Below are positions 1-13,134 of a stretch of DNA of 64,000 bases, piece after piece. Each line of letters begins with the position of its first letter. The stretch's first letter is position 1. Source of the DNA: Tetrahymena thermophila SB210 (Eukaryota > Ciliophora > Oligohymenophorea > Hymenostomatida > Tetrahymenidae); contig NW_002476218.1 of the NCBI RefSeq assembly GCF_000189635.1, positions 1 to 64,000 on the forward strand, in the 5' to 3' direction. A program made the translations under genes and the position numbers. The notes under the pieces were generated by a model that was not told the DNA's origin, did not search any database, and saw only the letters and a program-made list of their open reading frames with translations.

Positions 1-30
1 CCCAACCCCAACCCCCAACCCCAACCCCAA
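1..30. repeat. Macronuclear telomere, C4A2 repeats
   Basis: The first 30 bases are tandem CCCCAA units read toward the chromosome interior, so the 3' end of the other strand would be TTGGGG repeats, the Tetrahymena-type telomere. The first unit is cut by the window edge (CCCAA) and the third unit has five C instead of four. Unique AT-rich sequence starts at 31, so this is a true chromosome end and not an internal array. Confidence 0.95.
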
Positions 31-1098
31 TTAAAAACCTTATTATATAATATAAAAACTTATTATTTATAATTAATTATTTTTAAAGTTAATATCAAAA
101 TTTTTAATATAATTTAAAATTAATTATTTCTAAAGTTAATATCAAAACTTTTAATATAATTCATTATAAAATATTACTTAACTTTAAATAATAGTAAATA
201 AATAGATTTTATTTTTTTAGTAAATTTTATAAATAATATATTAAAATTATCAGAAAGAAACTCATAAAGTAAGGCTAAAAATATTATTATTAAATTTTAT
301 TAAATAAAATTGTAACTTAAATTTATTTAAAATATAAGTAAATAATTAATGTGGTTTATTTATTTTAACTGATTAAATAAAATATTTTAATTTTAAATCA
401 ATTTATAAATATTAAATCACATCTTTAAAATACATATTTTTTTGATTTGTTTGTTGGATGAAAATTTGAAAAAGATATTTAAAAAATAAATTTTTATTTC
501 ATACATACAATATTAATAAATAATCATATTTTTTCCAATTAATCAAAATGATTGAGCTGGGTATTTATTTATTTTTGATTTTATAAGTCAATTAGATATT
601 TTAAAACACTCTAATTTAAAATTTAATTAGGTTTATATGAGTAGTATAGTTTAAGTTTAATCATGCTTTATTTGTTTCAAATTAAAAATAATTTTGTGGA
701 AAATAAAATAGAATAATTTATTTATAAATTAATAAAATAGTTTTGAGTATTTAAATATATTGTTGGATTTAAATATTCTAAAATTAATTGATTTAATAAT
801 AAATTGAAAAGATATATTCAAGTAATCCCCAAAAAATGCTTTTAATTATGTATTTATTCAAATAAATTATCTCAGATTAAAAGTAATAAAAAATTAATAA
901 TTTACTGTAATTTAAAGAAAAATAGCAATAGAAATGGATTAATATTACTAAAGTAACAACCAAAATATCTTAGAGTAATACTTAGAGGAATCATAAGAAA
1001 ATGAGTTGTAGTAGGGCTATTATAAAAAAGACTATTATTACAATAAATAATTGGAAGACAAGCAAATAAAAGAAAACATATCTCTTTACCATAAAGAA
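31..1098. other. Subtelomeric non-coding stretch
   Basis: This AT-rich stretch lies between the telomere and the first gene. I find no convincing coding frame; TGA interrupts all frames. It contains a 41-bp direct repeat (listed separately). A short frame from the ATG at 1001 stops at the TGA that overlaps the start of the next gene, and looks like leader sequence. Confidence 0.6.
74..161. repeat. 41-bp direct repeat next to the telomere
   Basis: Positions 74-114 and 121-161 are the same 41-base sequence with two differences, giving a period of 47 bp. Both copies contain TAAAGTTAATATCAAAA. It may be a remnant of a subtelomeric tandem array or a chance AT-rich duplication; only two copies are visible. 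Confidence 0.8.
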
Positions 1099-4000
1099 AT
1101 GAATATGATAAAAAGTACTGAAAAGTTTAAAAAAATGACATACTCTACCCATTAGAGTGCTGATGAAGTAATTAAGTTAAAATAGAAAAAGTAGATCATG
1201 TACTCGTAAAATGAACTCAAGACTTAAATTGTTTATCAGCAAATAGCAAATGATATATTAAAAAACTAAAAAACTCACCAAGATCTCCCATAATTTTTTT
1301 AGGCAATCATAGAATATTTAAAGTTTTTGTATCAGAGGACTAAAGGATAGAATTTATCTGTAAGTAAAATTTTAGAATTCAAGACAGAAACTTTAAGAAT
1401 AAAACAACACTTTAAAGAGGACAGAAAAATCGAAAGAAAATATATACTTCAATTTGAAAATTTAGATTTTAATGGAATAAGCTGTTAAAGGGAAGCAGAT
1501 TAGATTAAAAATAATTCGGGCAATGGTCCTTAAGAAAAGGTTGAAAAATTTAAATAAATATACGATTAGCTTTCAGATGTAGAGAAAGAAAAACTGGTTG
1601 ATTAATTGATTAAAAATAATGAGTGTTTTTAAAGTGAAGGTTCAGATGAAAAGGATAAAGTTTTATAAAAATTAATGCTTTTGGAATTAAATAGGGGCTT
1701 TTACAATGATTAATATATTACAAAAGTTTGTTATTTTTGTGATAGCTTAAATAGGGTATTTTAAGGATACTATAATTTCATAGAAATATTATAAATTGAT
1801 GATGATTCGACTCCTCTTGTCTTGCATCCAATAGTAGTCGGAATAAAACTTTATTTTGATGAGCTCCTGTAAGAGCCTAAAGGGAATGATGAAAATAAGA
1901 AAATTTATTCAAAGCCTTCTAGTTTGCCTTAAGTAATATTCATAAATATGGATGGCTTTGATAATCCTTTGAATTTAGAAGCTGTGAAAAATTTCCCCAC
2001 TTTTAACTATTTTTCTATTTTTCATGAATTTTTCAATCCTGATGGCATATTTTCGTTTTACAAATATATTAAGCAAAGGAAGGAAGTACTAAAATCCTTT
2101 TTCCCTTTTTTTACTCCTTTCTATAAACATGTGTAGGAATACTACAACGAAAAAGGTAAAAAAATTTTTCTATATATTTCTTTCAGATATTTTGATTAAG
2201 ATAGATTGTTAGTTAGTTAATTGAAAAAAAACATATTTATGTTTTTAACTATTTTATTCCTTTTTTAAAAATTAATTAATTAAATTCCTGATACAATTAA
2301 TTAGAAATAAATAACAATCTTTTTTTTCATTCTTTAAAAAGAAATGAATGTGTATATGGTTTTTATGATTTAAATTTATTTTATTAAATATAGCCAAAAG
2401 TAAAAAATACACAACTGAATATGCAGAATAAAAATAAAATGAGAAATTAGACAGCCTTTACAGAGGAGTCATATCAGATGAAGAGTTTGCCTTTTTATTT
2501 GAAGAGTACATTATGTATAGACTCAATGAGTATAGCAAAGTAGATGCTTTAGTTTTTAGTTATACTTGTGTTATGAGCCCTGAAAATAAAAGAACAGAAT
2601 AAATTTTTAGATTGTCAGAAGAAACTTTTTTCAACATTTTTACCCATATTGCAAGAAGAACAAACTTTAGAATGATATTTTTACCAAGGCTTATCATTAG
2701 AAACTTATCATCTAAAGATCAACTGCCATAAAAAATCATATTCCCATACTAATTAGCAAACTAAAAATAATAAAAAGAGATGGATGTGCAGCTAGAATAG
2801 CATACCACACTCTTTAAGAAAGCCTAGGAAGAACTTAAAATGTATGAATAGCAAATAAGAGATGTATTTGGAATTTTTACATTTTATGAATAATTAAATG
2901 GGAAAGTTTAATATGAAAATGAGAATTTCGAACTAGTTAAATACATATAAAATATAAATTGTGGTTTCTTTTAGTTTTTTAATTCTTTGAACATTCTAAA
3001 ATAAAAGACTAACTCTTCAATATTTACTCAAAAAAAGAATATTCTACATTGGAGATTTGTTCAATCTACAGTTTATATGTAAAACAGAATTTAGGAAATA
3101 AAAAATAAAGATTCATCTAGAAATAATGGACTCGGTGTAGTAAAAAAAGAATTTTCATATTTCATAAAATATTTGAAAGAAAAGGAAAATCTAGCAATAC
3201 AAAACTTATCTGACCAAGAGTCTCTAGATTTTCAGAGATAATTTTTAAGAAGCTTAGAACTTGTTGATAGTATTTTCCTTTTCTAGCATAATGATAAATT
3301 TGATAAAAGAAGTCTATCTAATTTTATTAAATCTGAAGAAATATCAGCTAAAAAATTTAGAATAATTAATACCTTGAATAAATCTTGCTTCTTGAATAAA
3401 TACTCATAGTATTATGTTGATTATAAAAATTAGATGGTTTATTTTTTCAATATCCTCTTTCCAGCTGATCAATCTATACCGAAGCAGTATGATGATTTAG
3501 TTTTTACTATGACAAATTGTGTTGGATAAATTCCAAAAAAAGACAGTTTAGAAGATGAAATTTAGGTATAAAAAATATGTGATTGGAAATTTTCTAGAAT
3601 TACTCTGGGATTACAAGATGGTATGCAAAAGCATCGCTAGTACTTCTTGTAAAACGCAACAATTGTCAAAACTACTAAAAAAAATACTCTAAGTGGTGAC
3701 AAACGAAAATATAAATTCCTCTTATTTTTTGGTGGTGAGATTAATTACTATGATAAAAATAAAAAAGAAATTAACTTGTAAAGTGAAAATTTTATTAAAA
3801 ATACTTGCTTGTATTGTCTAAAGATTAGCTAAGAATCATATGCAGCAGCTGAAACGATTTATTCCTTTGAAGAAATTAAAATTTTTGGTGTAATTTATTA
3901 ACATTAAATACATTTTTACAATTTTTATTTATAATTTGTTAATAAAATAGATAAATGAAGAATTTATTCAAAATCTATCATATTCTTCAGGCATATCGAT

Positions 4001-7000
4001 GACTTACTTGGAATAAAAAGAATAAGAGCAATAAATTCAGCTTGAAGAAGATAAGCAAAAAGATTAAAATAAATAGCCATAAGATTAAGGGGGAATTGAT
4101 AAATAAAATAAATAATAATAATAAAATAAAGTAAAAGAACCATCTGATAAAATTGAAGATTATTTAATGTAAAGCTATTTATTTATATTTGGTGGTGAAT
4201 ATAATAGCAAAACAGAATAGTGCACGCTTCAAAACGTCATATTATATTCCAATATCGATGAAGTTTTAAACAAAATTATTGATAAAATGTAAATTGAAAT
4301 TTATTTTAACAAAAATATTTAAAATTAAATTAATTAATTAGTTATTTATTTATTATTTTTTTATTTAGGTTAGAAGAGAGAAACAATTTTGAGTTTTAAA
4401 CTACAATCAATTAAATCACCAATGATTTTAGAAAAACTGATTTTTAAAAAATAAAATATTTAGAATTAAATGAGGAGCGTATACTTAGGGAAAATACTTA
4501 ATTATTAGAAGAAATTGATTTAATACTGAAAATTTAATAAAAAGATTATATTAAAAAGGTTTAAATCTATCTGTTGGAAATAAATCAGATATTAGATAGC
4601 ATTTTACAACAAAAAATATCTGATGAATTAAATGTTAACCATAAATTAAGCAATTTATAAACTGCTAAATACACTTTTGAGGAGTTGATTTAAATTTATT
4701 ATGATACAAATAAACTTAATCAAGAAGAATTGCTTTTAATTTATTCAAAAGCACTGTGTCATAAAATATTAGGATAAAATTAAGTTGCACATAGTCTATT
4801 TTGTGTTAATGATTTAATAAATCAGCTTTGCTTATATAATTAAAAAAATACAGTCTATTATTTAAGTAATCTAGCAGTGACAGGAAATTTAAAGTTTTAT
4901 GATACTACCCTTGATAATACTCTTGAAAGAATAAGTAAAAAATGCTGGGAATCCCTTAAGTTAGACAAGGAAAATAAGGACTTCTTAATTTAAGAATTAT
5001 TATCTAACTAATGTAGATACTTGTATTAATAATAATAAGCAAAATCATTAGAAATTTTAGAAATATATTCTAAAATATTGGAAAATTATTTATAAAAAAA
5101 ATATTTTAGTAATTAATATGTTGGAAATAAGAATACTATACACAAAAAATTGGCTGAGGCTTACTAAATCTTATACAAATGCCAAAAATCTGATTCAAAA
5201 TAATAGATTTTTTATTATGAATAATCATTGAATTATTTCGAATCACTCAGAACTATTCCTTAATAATGTAGATAAAATGTGGCATATGTAATCACTATGA
5301 TGCAAATACCAAAACAATAAGTAAAATTATAAATATGAATTATGGATTTTATTTGATAATATTTTCAGATAGATTCATTTATTTTTTATAAAGATTAATA
5401 TATATATAATATATTTAAATAAATATAGTTAGTACATTTAGACTCTATCAAATCTATTAATAAGAGAAAGGCCTTTAAGATTAAGCCTACTGATGGTAGT
5501 TAATACAAATAGAAATTGGATACTAGAGTTTTACTAATAGGAGGTACATGCTCCAAATATTAAAATTATTCAGACTCAAATAAGGTAGAAAATGCTCACT
5601 TTTTCTATCCTGTTTTATACCTAAATTACTTGAAGAATCAAAAATAAAGCTTATATTAATCCTAAGTGCTACAAAAAGTTGATATTAAACCTGAAAATGG
5701 CTTTATTTAAAGAATAGATTTGAACTAACAGTTTTCTCCTCACTAGATAGCTTCTTTAAATCATAATTATATAATTTAAAGCACTCATGTGTAAGATCTA
5801 GAATTAGAAGTGGTCGAAACAAAAAAGAATCAAGGTCCATAAGCTCAAGCTAATCTAGAAGTGGCAAAGACAGAGCAAGGTAAGGTTGAGCCAAAGAAAT
5901 TCAAACTTGATCAAATTTAATTGGAAATAAGAATACTAGAATCATATGTTATGGATACAAAGAATTATTTCTATAATAAAAAAGATGTAAAACAATTTAA
6001 ATATATTTTAGAGGTTATTTTTTTACAAAATATTTTTGAAAAAGGATGACATATTTGATGAAACTTAGAAAATATTCTAATTCTAACAAACCTACGCTTC
6101 TATCAACGAATAAAAAAAAGATATAAATAAATCAGGTAATTAATAGCTAAAAGATGGTTTAAATACAAGTGTATCTTAAACTAATTTAAGTGAATAGCAG
6201 CTTATAGCATAACTTTAGTAAATGCCTCCTGTTTATGGAAATCAAGAAGATAAAATAGATATTAAAGAAAAAGTTGATCAAGGATCTAAATTAAATAAAT
6301 GCTAAATTTAAGAACATCAGTAAAACTAAGCTCAATACATATAAAAAATATAAAATAACATATATACTAGCTAAGATTAGAGGTTATATGGCTGTTTCTA
6401 TACTTCTTTGTCGTTTATATTTGAAACGATTTTTATAAAATAAGCGAATAAAGATTTATATCAAAATAGGAGAGAAAAGCCCAAAACAAAATCATATTTT
6501 TGGGAAATTATGAAGCAACTAAATAAAATCGCAAATAATTAAGCTGAAAAAGAAACACAGTCGACTCTAAAATCCTTAGAATATGAATAAAAACACACTT
6601 AAATAATTTTCCTTTAAAAATAAGCAAAATGTCTCCTATAAAGTGGTCTAAATAGTTTTAGCACATGGTGTCTTTATAATTAAACTGCCCATTAAAATGA
6701 AACTGATATCTATTTGAATATTTTTTGGAGAAAAGGCTCAAACAAATTGATTATGTATGATCATGAAAATCAGAAAATTATCCAAGTTTAAATGATGGTA
6801 CATAATAAAAAATTGAATAAGGCCCTTGTTCCTAATGAGAATTAGGTAATTTATTTTTTGATTTAATCAAAACTTTCTACTTATTTATTTTTCTATTCCT
6901 TAATAAATGTTTATTTATTTGATTTCTTTCTTTTTGTTTATTTGTCATATGACTTTTTTGATAATTTAAAATTCAACAAAATAGACTTTATTTAATAAAT

Positions 7001-9043
7001 AATTTGTTTAATCTAAAGATAAGGTACGTATTTTTCAACAACAAAGATAAACACGTTTACATATGCATAGAAGAAGAATTCTAATACAAGTTCTAAAACG
7101 TTTTAATGAGAGCTCCTTTATAAAATATATAATATTAATATTCTAAAATTATCTTTGAAGAGTAAATAAACAAGCATGATCCTTTGTATCCTTTGTTGAA
7201 TAAAATTACATTTACCATTAATTCAAAAGACAAAATCTTTGGAATTGTTTAAGAAAATCAATAAAAATATGAACTTTATGCTTTAACTGATAGCAGCTAA
7301 AAAAAATGGACATTATAATATTCTTCACCAGTAAATAATCTGAAAAATTTTATTTATTTTTTATGAGATAAAATATAATTATTTTTATTTTTAGAAATCC
7401 AATTTTTTACTTTTTAGAAATAAATAGAATTTTAACATTTAACTTTTTAAAAAGCTGGATCCAAAAGTTATTATAAAGAGCTTTGAGGGTATCAAAGATT
7501 GTTAAATAAGTCACTTAGAAATCATTAGTAATTTTAGTGTATAAAATTAATTGGAATTTTTATAATTCCCTCTTTAGCTTGCTATACTTAACAAGCAAAT
7601 AGATATAGATGAAAGTAAATAATTTAAAATTAAATCATAAATGTTAATTTAATATTTAAAATAAATCTAGTAAAAAAAATAAAAGAACATAAGTAATTAT
7701 TTAGACATTTAGAGGAAAAAATTAGAAATGTAAATCAAGATTAAAATGATTAAGAAAAGGCTTAATTCTAGTATATTTCTACAGTGACAAAAAGGGATAA
7801 CAAAATGTTAAACTAGGCAGTTATCAAATTCTTATGCAATCCCAGTGTGTTTTCTTTAATAAAATAATCCTTCAATTCTTTAGTCCTTGGTCATTCTTTA
7901 GAGATAGAAAGTATATACCAATTCTCATAATTAGACTACCGAATTTAGTTTTTAGATATTAGCAAAATAACAAATATTAATGATGTTTGGCAAGAATTTA
8001 TAGAATTCTTTTTAAAGAAAGGACATTACTTGAAGTACTTGAATATATCAGGATAAAAATAACTATTAACCAGAATGATATATATGGATATCAACTTTAG
8101 CTAACTTTTATACATAGACATAAGCAACACTAGTCTTTTGGATAAAAATTAACTAATAGGATATATACAAAATTTACTTAATTCATGTATTAATTTACTG
8201 GGAATTAATATCTATCAGATGAAATTAGAAGATAATCCTAAGAAAAATCTAATTAAATTTAAAGATTTACAAGAATAAACATTTACAAGTACATTTTTAA
8301 ATGACTATTTTTTGAATGTTTATATAGAAAAGGAGCTATCAGAAGAATTTTAACAAAATGATGATAATTTATTAAAAGTACTTGAAAATTAATTCGGTCA
8401 AAATCATTATTTTATTGATTAAGAAAAGAGACAATACTAAAAATTAAACGTAAAATCCAAGTCTAACTTTGAATTAGCTTTCTAAAGTGACAGAATTGAT
8501 AAAATAATTCAAAATAATACTGCATTCTAAGATCCTATTGTTTTTTCAACTGAAACAAAGTATCTTATCTTTGAACGTAGAAATACTCTAAACGAAGAAA
8601 AAAAATACTTCATTATGAAATTTTACAGCATCCTCTAATCTGACTAGAAAATTATTCTGGAAAATATTTAAAGGAATGAAAGCATAAATATTTAATTTAA
8701 TACTCGAGTTTTCAAAGAACTTATTATATTGAATGTATCTAAACTTTTAAATGATGAAGGAGAAAAATTCACAATATTTGGTATTTTGATTGATAATAGT
8801 GAAAAAGCCTATATTTGTAAAATGATATTGCCTGTACCTACAGGTTCTGAAATACCTTAAGATAAAATTAAGTTGTACAAAAGTAGGTCAAATATCAAAA
8901 AATACTCTAAATAATGGTTAGAAGATTGCTTTTTACCAATTTATCATAACAAAAAAGTTAAAAACACATTTTTATGCGTAAAAGACAGCTATTAAGTTGA
9001 AGGTTACTCCTTCTTTAGCGCTGATGAAATCATAAATTTTTGA
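1099..9043 (+). CDS. Giant protein of unknown function (2,368 aa) with LRR-like and FGGE stretches
   Basis: Exons 1099-2155, 2394-3889, 3951-4288, 4369-5320, 5429-5986, 6045-6845, 7019-7330, 7395-7614 and 7671-9043 join in frame to 2,368 residues and end at TGA 9041-9043. Dozens of in-frame TAA/TAG codons read as Gln. I do not recognise the protein. Hydrophobic short-strand motifs with a glycine pair (LLFFGGE near 3725, LFIFGGE near 4180, LLIGG near 5535) are spaced through the first half and could be kelch-like blades, but the Tyr/Trp pattern is weak. The last third has LRR-like runs (YLNISG near 8040, LLYIDIS near 8110). Between them lie Gln/Lys-rich linkers. No signal peptide or membrane segment is evident. 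It is the telomere-proximal gene. The first Met could be 1099 or 1105. It could in principle be two genes, but no break is visible. Confidence 0.7.
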
Positions 9044-9815
9044 TATATTTTAAATAACATAATTGAAAAATGTCTGAAATAATTTTGTAAACCATTTATT
9101 TTCTTTTTCAATTGTATTTAAAATAATATGAAAAATTTACTTTTTTGAAATTTGTATAGAAAATATTTTTTTTTTATTTAAAAAAATTTGTTTTTTATTC
9201 CTTTAATTCTATTTACTTAATAAAAATTATAATAATTTTAACCATAAACTTTTATTTTTCATATGAAATAAAAATTTTATTTTATATTCAAAGAGTTAAT
9301 TAAAGGCAACTCTTAATCATAAACAAATTTAATAAATAAATAAATATATTAATTACTACATCAAATAAAGATATTTATCATTTAATCATAATATTTAATT
9401 TGATAGGTTTACTTTAAGGAAATACATACAGTTTATAAAACTTTATAATGGAAATTAATTATTAAAAATAATTTTTTAATGTTATTATTTATAGATTATT
9501 TATTTATTTATTTATTTATCTTCATATAATTTTTTAGTATAATTACATTTCTAAAATATGGACATAATACTTGCTTTATAATTATTGTAGATGAGTAAGA
9601 AGGTAAGTAAGTGAGTGAGTGAGCCTAAGTGAGCTTTTCAACTTTTAGAAATAATATTATAATTTTGCAATTTTTGTTGTTGAATTTGTTTAATTAAAGT
9701 TTAATTGTTTTAATTTTGTTTATCTGTTTATTTATTTATTTATTTTTTTGTTTGTTTGTTTGGGTGAGAGTGATTAAAAACAACTGAATTTTTTTTAAGT
9801 AGAAATATACTTTTT
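9044..9815. other. Tail-to-tail intergenic region with simple repeats
   Basis: This region separates the convergent stops at 9043 and 9816. It contains TTTA runs (about 9494-9519 and 9727-9747), a GTAA/GTGA run (9594-9625) and a TTTG run (about 9748-9762). No coding frame is supported. It probably holds both 3' UTRs. Confidence 0.6.
9594..9625. repeat. GTAA/GTGA tetranucleotide microsatellite
   Basis: A run of GTAA units passes into GTGA units and ends in GAGCC. It stands out from the surrounding TTTA-type simple sequence because it is G-rich on the + strand. It is non-coding in both flanking gene models. Confidence 0.7.
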
Positions 9816-10689
9816 TCAAATATTATTATTATTAGTGTTTACTATAGAATGAGTATTAGTATTATTTTATGATTAAATTTGTTACTGTAAATGCACTTAT
9901 TGTTAATTATTGTTTTATTTATTATTATTATTATTAGATTTTGCTGCATTGGGACTATTTTACAATTATTACTACTATTAAGGATTGCTATTCTTCGAAT
10001 ACTTCCAAGTAGTCACATCCTAGCCTTTTCCTCTACCTCCTTTTTCATCCATCAGAGCTATGCCATTGTTTTTTAAAAAGTTTCTAATTCTGTCAGCTTC
10101 TTGGAAGTTAGATTCTTTTCTAGCTTTATTTCTTTACTCTATTAGACTGATTATTTATTTTTCACTCATTTTGCTATTACTTGGGTTTTACAGATGAATA
10201 TAACCATAACCTTCATAACGGTTGTTTAAACTTGCTGAGCTTGGAGAATCTATATAAAATTTGTTTTGATTAATAAAATTGAGTGTTAATATAAAATTAA
10301 TTATAACTAAAAATACCTGAATCATTTTCGTTGGAGTTTTAAATAAAAGAATTCTCATATGAATTTTTTTCAAGATCTTCATTTGAAGAAAAAAACTCTT
10401 AATTTTCTCCTTAACTTTATTAAGTGCTGCTTGATAGTTCAAAATTTTTATCAGTCTAAAATGGAATGATTTTTTCATATTTAATTTGGTTGTTTAAATC
10501 TGAGTTATTGTTAATATTGTTGTTATTTGTACAAGCGATAGTGGTGGTGGTGTTGATGGTATTCTAAGCATCCTTTAGAGTAGTTGTATTTAATTGGTTT
10601 GAATTATTTTGTTAAGATTTATTAATTGGTAAATATTAAACTTATTGTTATTATAAATTATTTTATTTCTAAGTATTCGATCCGCTCAT
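9816..10689 (-). CDS. N/Q-rich protein carrying a cysteinyl-tRNA-synthetase-type C-terminal tail
   Basis: Two exons (10317-10689 and 9816-10249) with a 67-bp intron give 268 residues starting MSGSNTQK and ending at TGA 9816-9818. Reading across the intron mixes frames, and only the spliced frame is sensible. The N-terminal half is Asn/Gln/Ser-rich with a Thr run. Residues about 165-215 hold a helical segment with RNKARKESNFQEADRIRNFL, then GIALMDEKGGRGKG and a Trp. This is the pattern at the end of cysteinyl-tRNA synthetases (KNFxxADxIRxxLxxxGIxLxD...W). The catalytic HIGH/KMSKS core is absent, so this is not a synthetase. The end is poly-Q/N. It starts only 53 bp after the stop of the upstream RRM-KH gene on the same strand. 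A tRNA- or RNA-binding role is inference. Confidence 0.75.
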
Positions 10690-10742
10690 TATAGAATTAT
10701 TACTATGAATTCTTAAAAATAATTTATTTAAAAAAACCTTGA

Positions 10743-13134
10743 TCAAAATTTTAAATTTAATTACTATTAAAGATTTTAAGTTGATGACTGCTGCTATTAC
10801 ATAGGATTAGCAGGAATCTAATTAAGTGGCTATGATTATTATTATTGGGGCTGCTACTGTTATTACTACTATTATTAAGGCACTGTTGAGATCGTTTAAC
10901 CTCCTTTTCCATTTGTACTCTCTTATTTTTTGATATGCACTCTTTCTCTCTTTAAGTTATTCTGTTAGCACATCTTATAATATTCATCATAGATATTTTG
11001 TAGCAACTCTTCAACAAAATAGCAGGCACTCTTATACATATTATAATACATCGAGCTAACACATAGATGCAGAGCTTCTTGAGATTCTGTAGTATAAAAT
11101 TAAGAAAGATTTCAGAAATTTATTTTGTTTTAAAATGTATTAATTACCTTGCTTTTCAGGTCCTTCTTTATATCCAGATCCTTTTCCTCTTAAACGTAGC
11201 TTAACACCATGCTCTTCATCATTCTACAAATTGTATCCACCTTTTTTTTTGTTGTGATCCAAACATTTCTTAATGATTGCCTTCATATTTTCTCCCTTTG
11301 AATATCAAAAATTTTTGATTAAGTTCCAAATTTAGTTTTAAAATTTAAACAATTTTTGATAAAAGTTAATTTAAAATTTTTTTACTCTCGAGCCAATTAT
11401 TTTGCGAGCAACTTAGAAATCTTTATCATTAGATATTTGGATTTCATATCTGCAAGTATACTTTATATTATTAGCGTTATTCCCATTACATTAATTATTG
11501 TTTGAGTTTTAAGAGCCATTTTGGTTATTCATTGCACTATTTCCCCCATAATTATTACTTAGTGAGGTTGAAACAGACTAACTGTTATTTTATCCGTCTC
11601 TAGCTTAGTTATTATTGCTTGACTAATTTTAATGTGAAATGATGTTTAAATTGTTATTTTAGCAAGTTCCTCCTACAATGTTAGCATGAGATTGAATTTA
11701 GTTAGATTAATTTTTAATTATGTTAGATTAAATAGTTTAATTTTATCCTTTGGACACAGGATTCAAATTTTAATTGTTTGATCTTGCCTAATTATTATAA
11801 ATTAAATTTTACACAACAAAATAACAGTTAAAAATTAGATAATTTTTTATTAATTGATTGATTGATTTATTAATTATTTAATTAATTTTCTTAATCATCT
11901 TCTTTTTTCTCTCTTTTGAAAGATTTTTCTTAAATATTCAATCAGTGCTTTTAAAAATTAAAGCAGACTCTATTTAAAATATAATGTGTGGTCTTGTAAA
12001 ATAATAAAATGTATTTTAATTACATCGTTTGTACGGATACTAGATGAGCTATTTGGAGTGTTAATATAGTTTGAATTAGCTTGCTTAAGTACTGAGTTAG
12101 GCTATTATGTTGGGTTCTAAGAAGTATGCATGTTTTCATTTTGTATATTTTTACTATAGTTGCAATTGTTATTTGGCGTGTAATTTCCTACATTAATAGA
12201 TATAGGAGGAACATTAGTTAAAGTATTGAGAGGGAAATTTTGTTGCTATTTTTAATTTTCATATAACCAATCTAAGCCTATTGAAATCTTTTGGCTTGGT
12301 ATTTCAACTCCGTTCAAAGAATTCCATGCAAAATAAGCGCCATATATATCTTTAAATTCAAGTAGAGCCTTACCACCTTATTCCAGTTTAACTTCAAGAT
12401 TGCCAAATCTTTCAAAAACCTACCAAAAATAGTTTAATAATATCGTTAAGTTTGTTTTAAATCATTTTCTATTTGAATTTAAAAATTTACTCCTAAAAGA
12501 TCCTCTTCATCAAGCTCTATTTCATTTTAGTCAAGAGGTGTCATTGTCAATCTAAGCGTTGGCTAAGTATTTTGTTAAAAAAATTATTGATATATGCTTG
12601 TTGCTGGTTGATATCAGGAATTTGTAAATTTTGTGGTATAGTATAAAAATATAATTAATGAATGAATGAAGAATAATATTACGCTGTAAGATGAATATTT
12701 ATCTTTAATAGATTTTATGAACAGGGGATTTGCCATTTACTATTTTAAAAATTCTCCATTAGTTAACACTTGCATAGGTTAAATTAAATTCTGCTATTAT
12801 TGCTACTAGGTAGATTGAAAAATCTATCCTTAATTAATGAAGTGAGAATTATTAGGTCTAGAAGGGTAAAAAATCTATTGCAAACCTTGCTAATTATCTA
12901 ACCCTTGCTTTAAAATAGCAGAAATGCCATCTTAATAATCTTCATTTATCTGATTTTTTAAAATAATAAATCCTAAATTAATGAAACTCTACACTTGAAG
13001 TTTAATTTAACTACAGTCTTATTTCCTGTTTAAATAATTAGTTATAATTTGATAAATTAAGCAATTACCAAGTTTTCAGTTTGTTGCTAAGTAAACTAAT
13101 CAGGATCGAATATGCTTTGAGATGGTAAATTCAT
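10743..13134 (-). CDS. RRM + KH domain RNA-binding protein, Q/N-rich
   Basis: Seven exons (13069-13134, 12683-12949, 12491-12562, 12024-12419, 11386-11787, 11148-11295, 10743-11086) join to 564 residues. Residues about 112-190 form an RRM-like fold, PTLRLTMTPLD to LDWLYEN, with the conserved strand ALLEFKDIYGAYFAWNSLNG. After a long Asn/Gln/Ser linker, residues about 365-460 are a KH domain. It begins RYEIQISNDKDFQVARKIIG, has the GxxG loop GSRG, then LRLRGKGSGYKEGP and a final helix ACYFVEELLQNIYDEY. The GSGYKEGP loop resembles the SF1/Quaking-like long KH type and KH proteins known in other alveolates. A poly-Q tail follows. It probably binds single-stranded RNA; the target is unknown. The low-complexity regions suggest granule association, which is inference. 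Confidence 0.85.

Noticed and set aside
10188..10478. Open frame of 96 standard-code codons on the minus strand
   Set aside because: It mixes two frames: its first part is out of frame with exon 1 and it crosses the 67-bp intron at 10250-10316. The spliced ciliate-code frame gives a coherent N/Q-rich protein.
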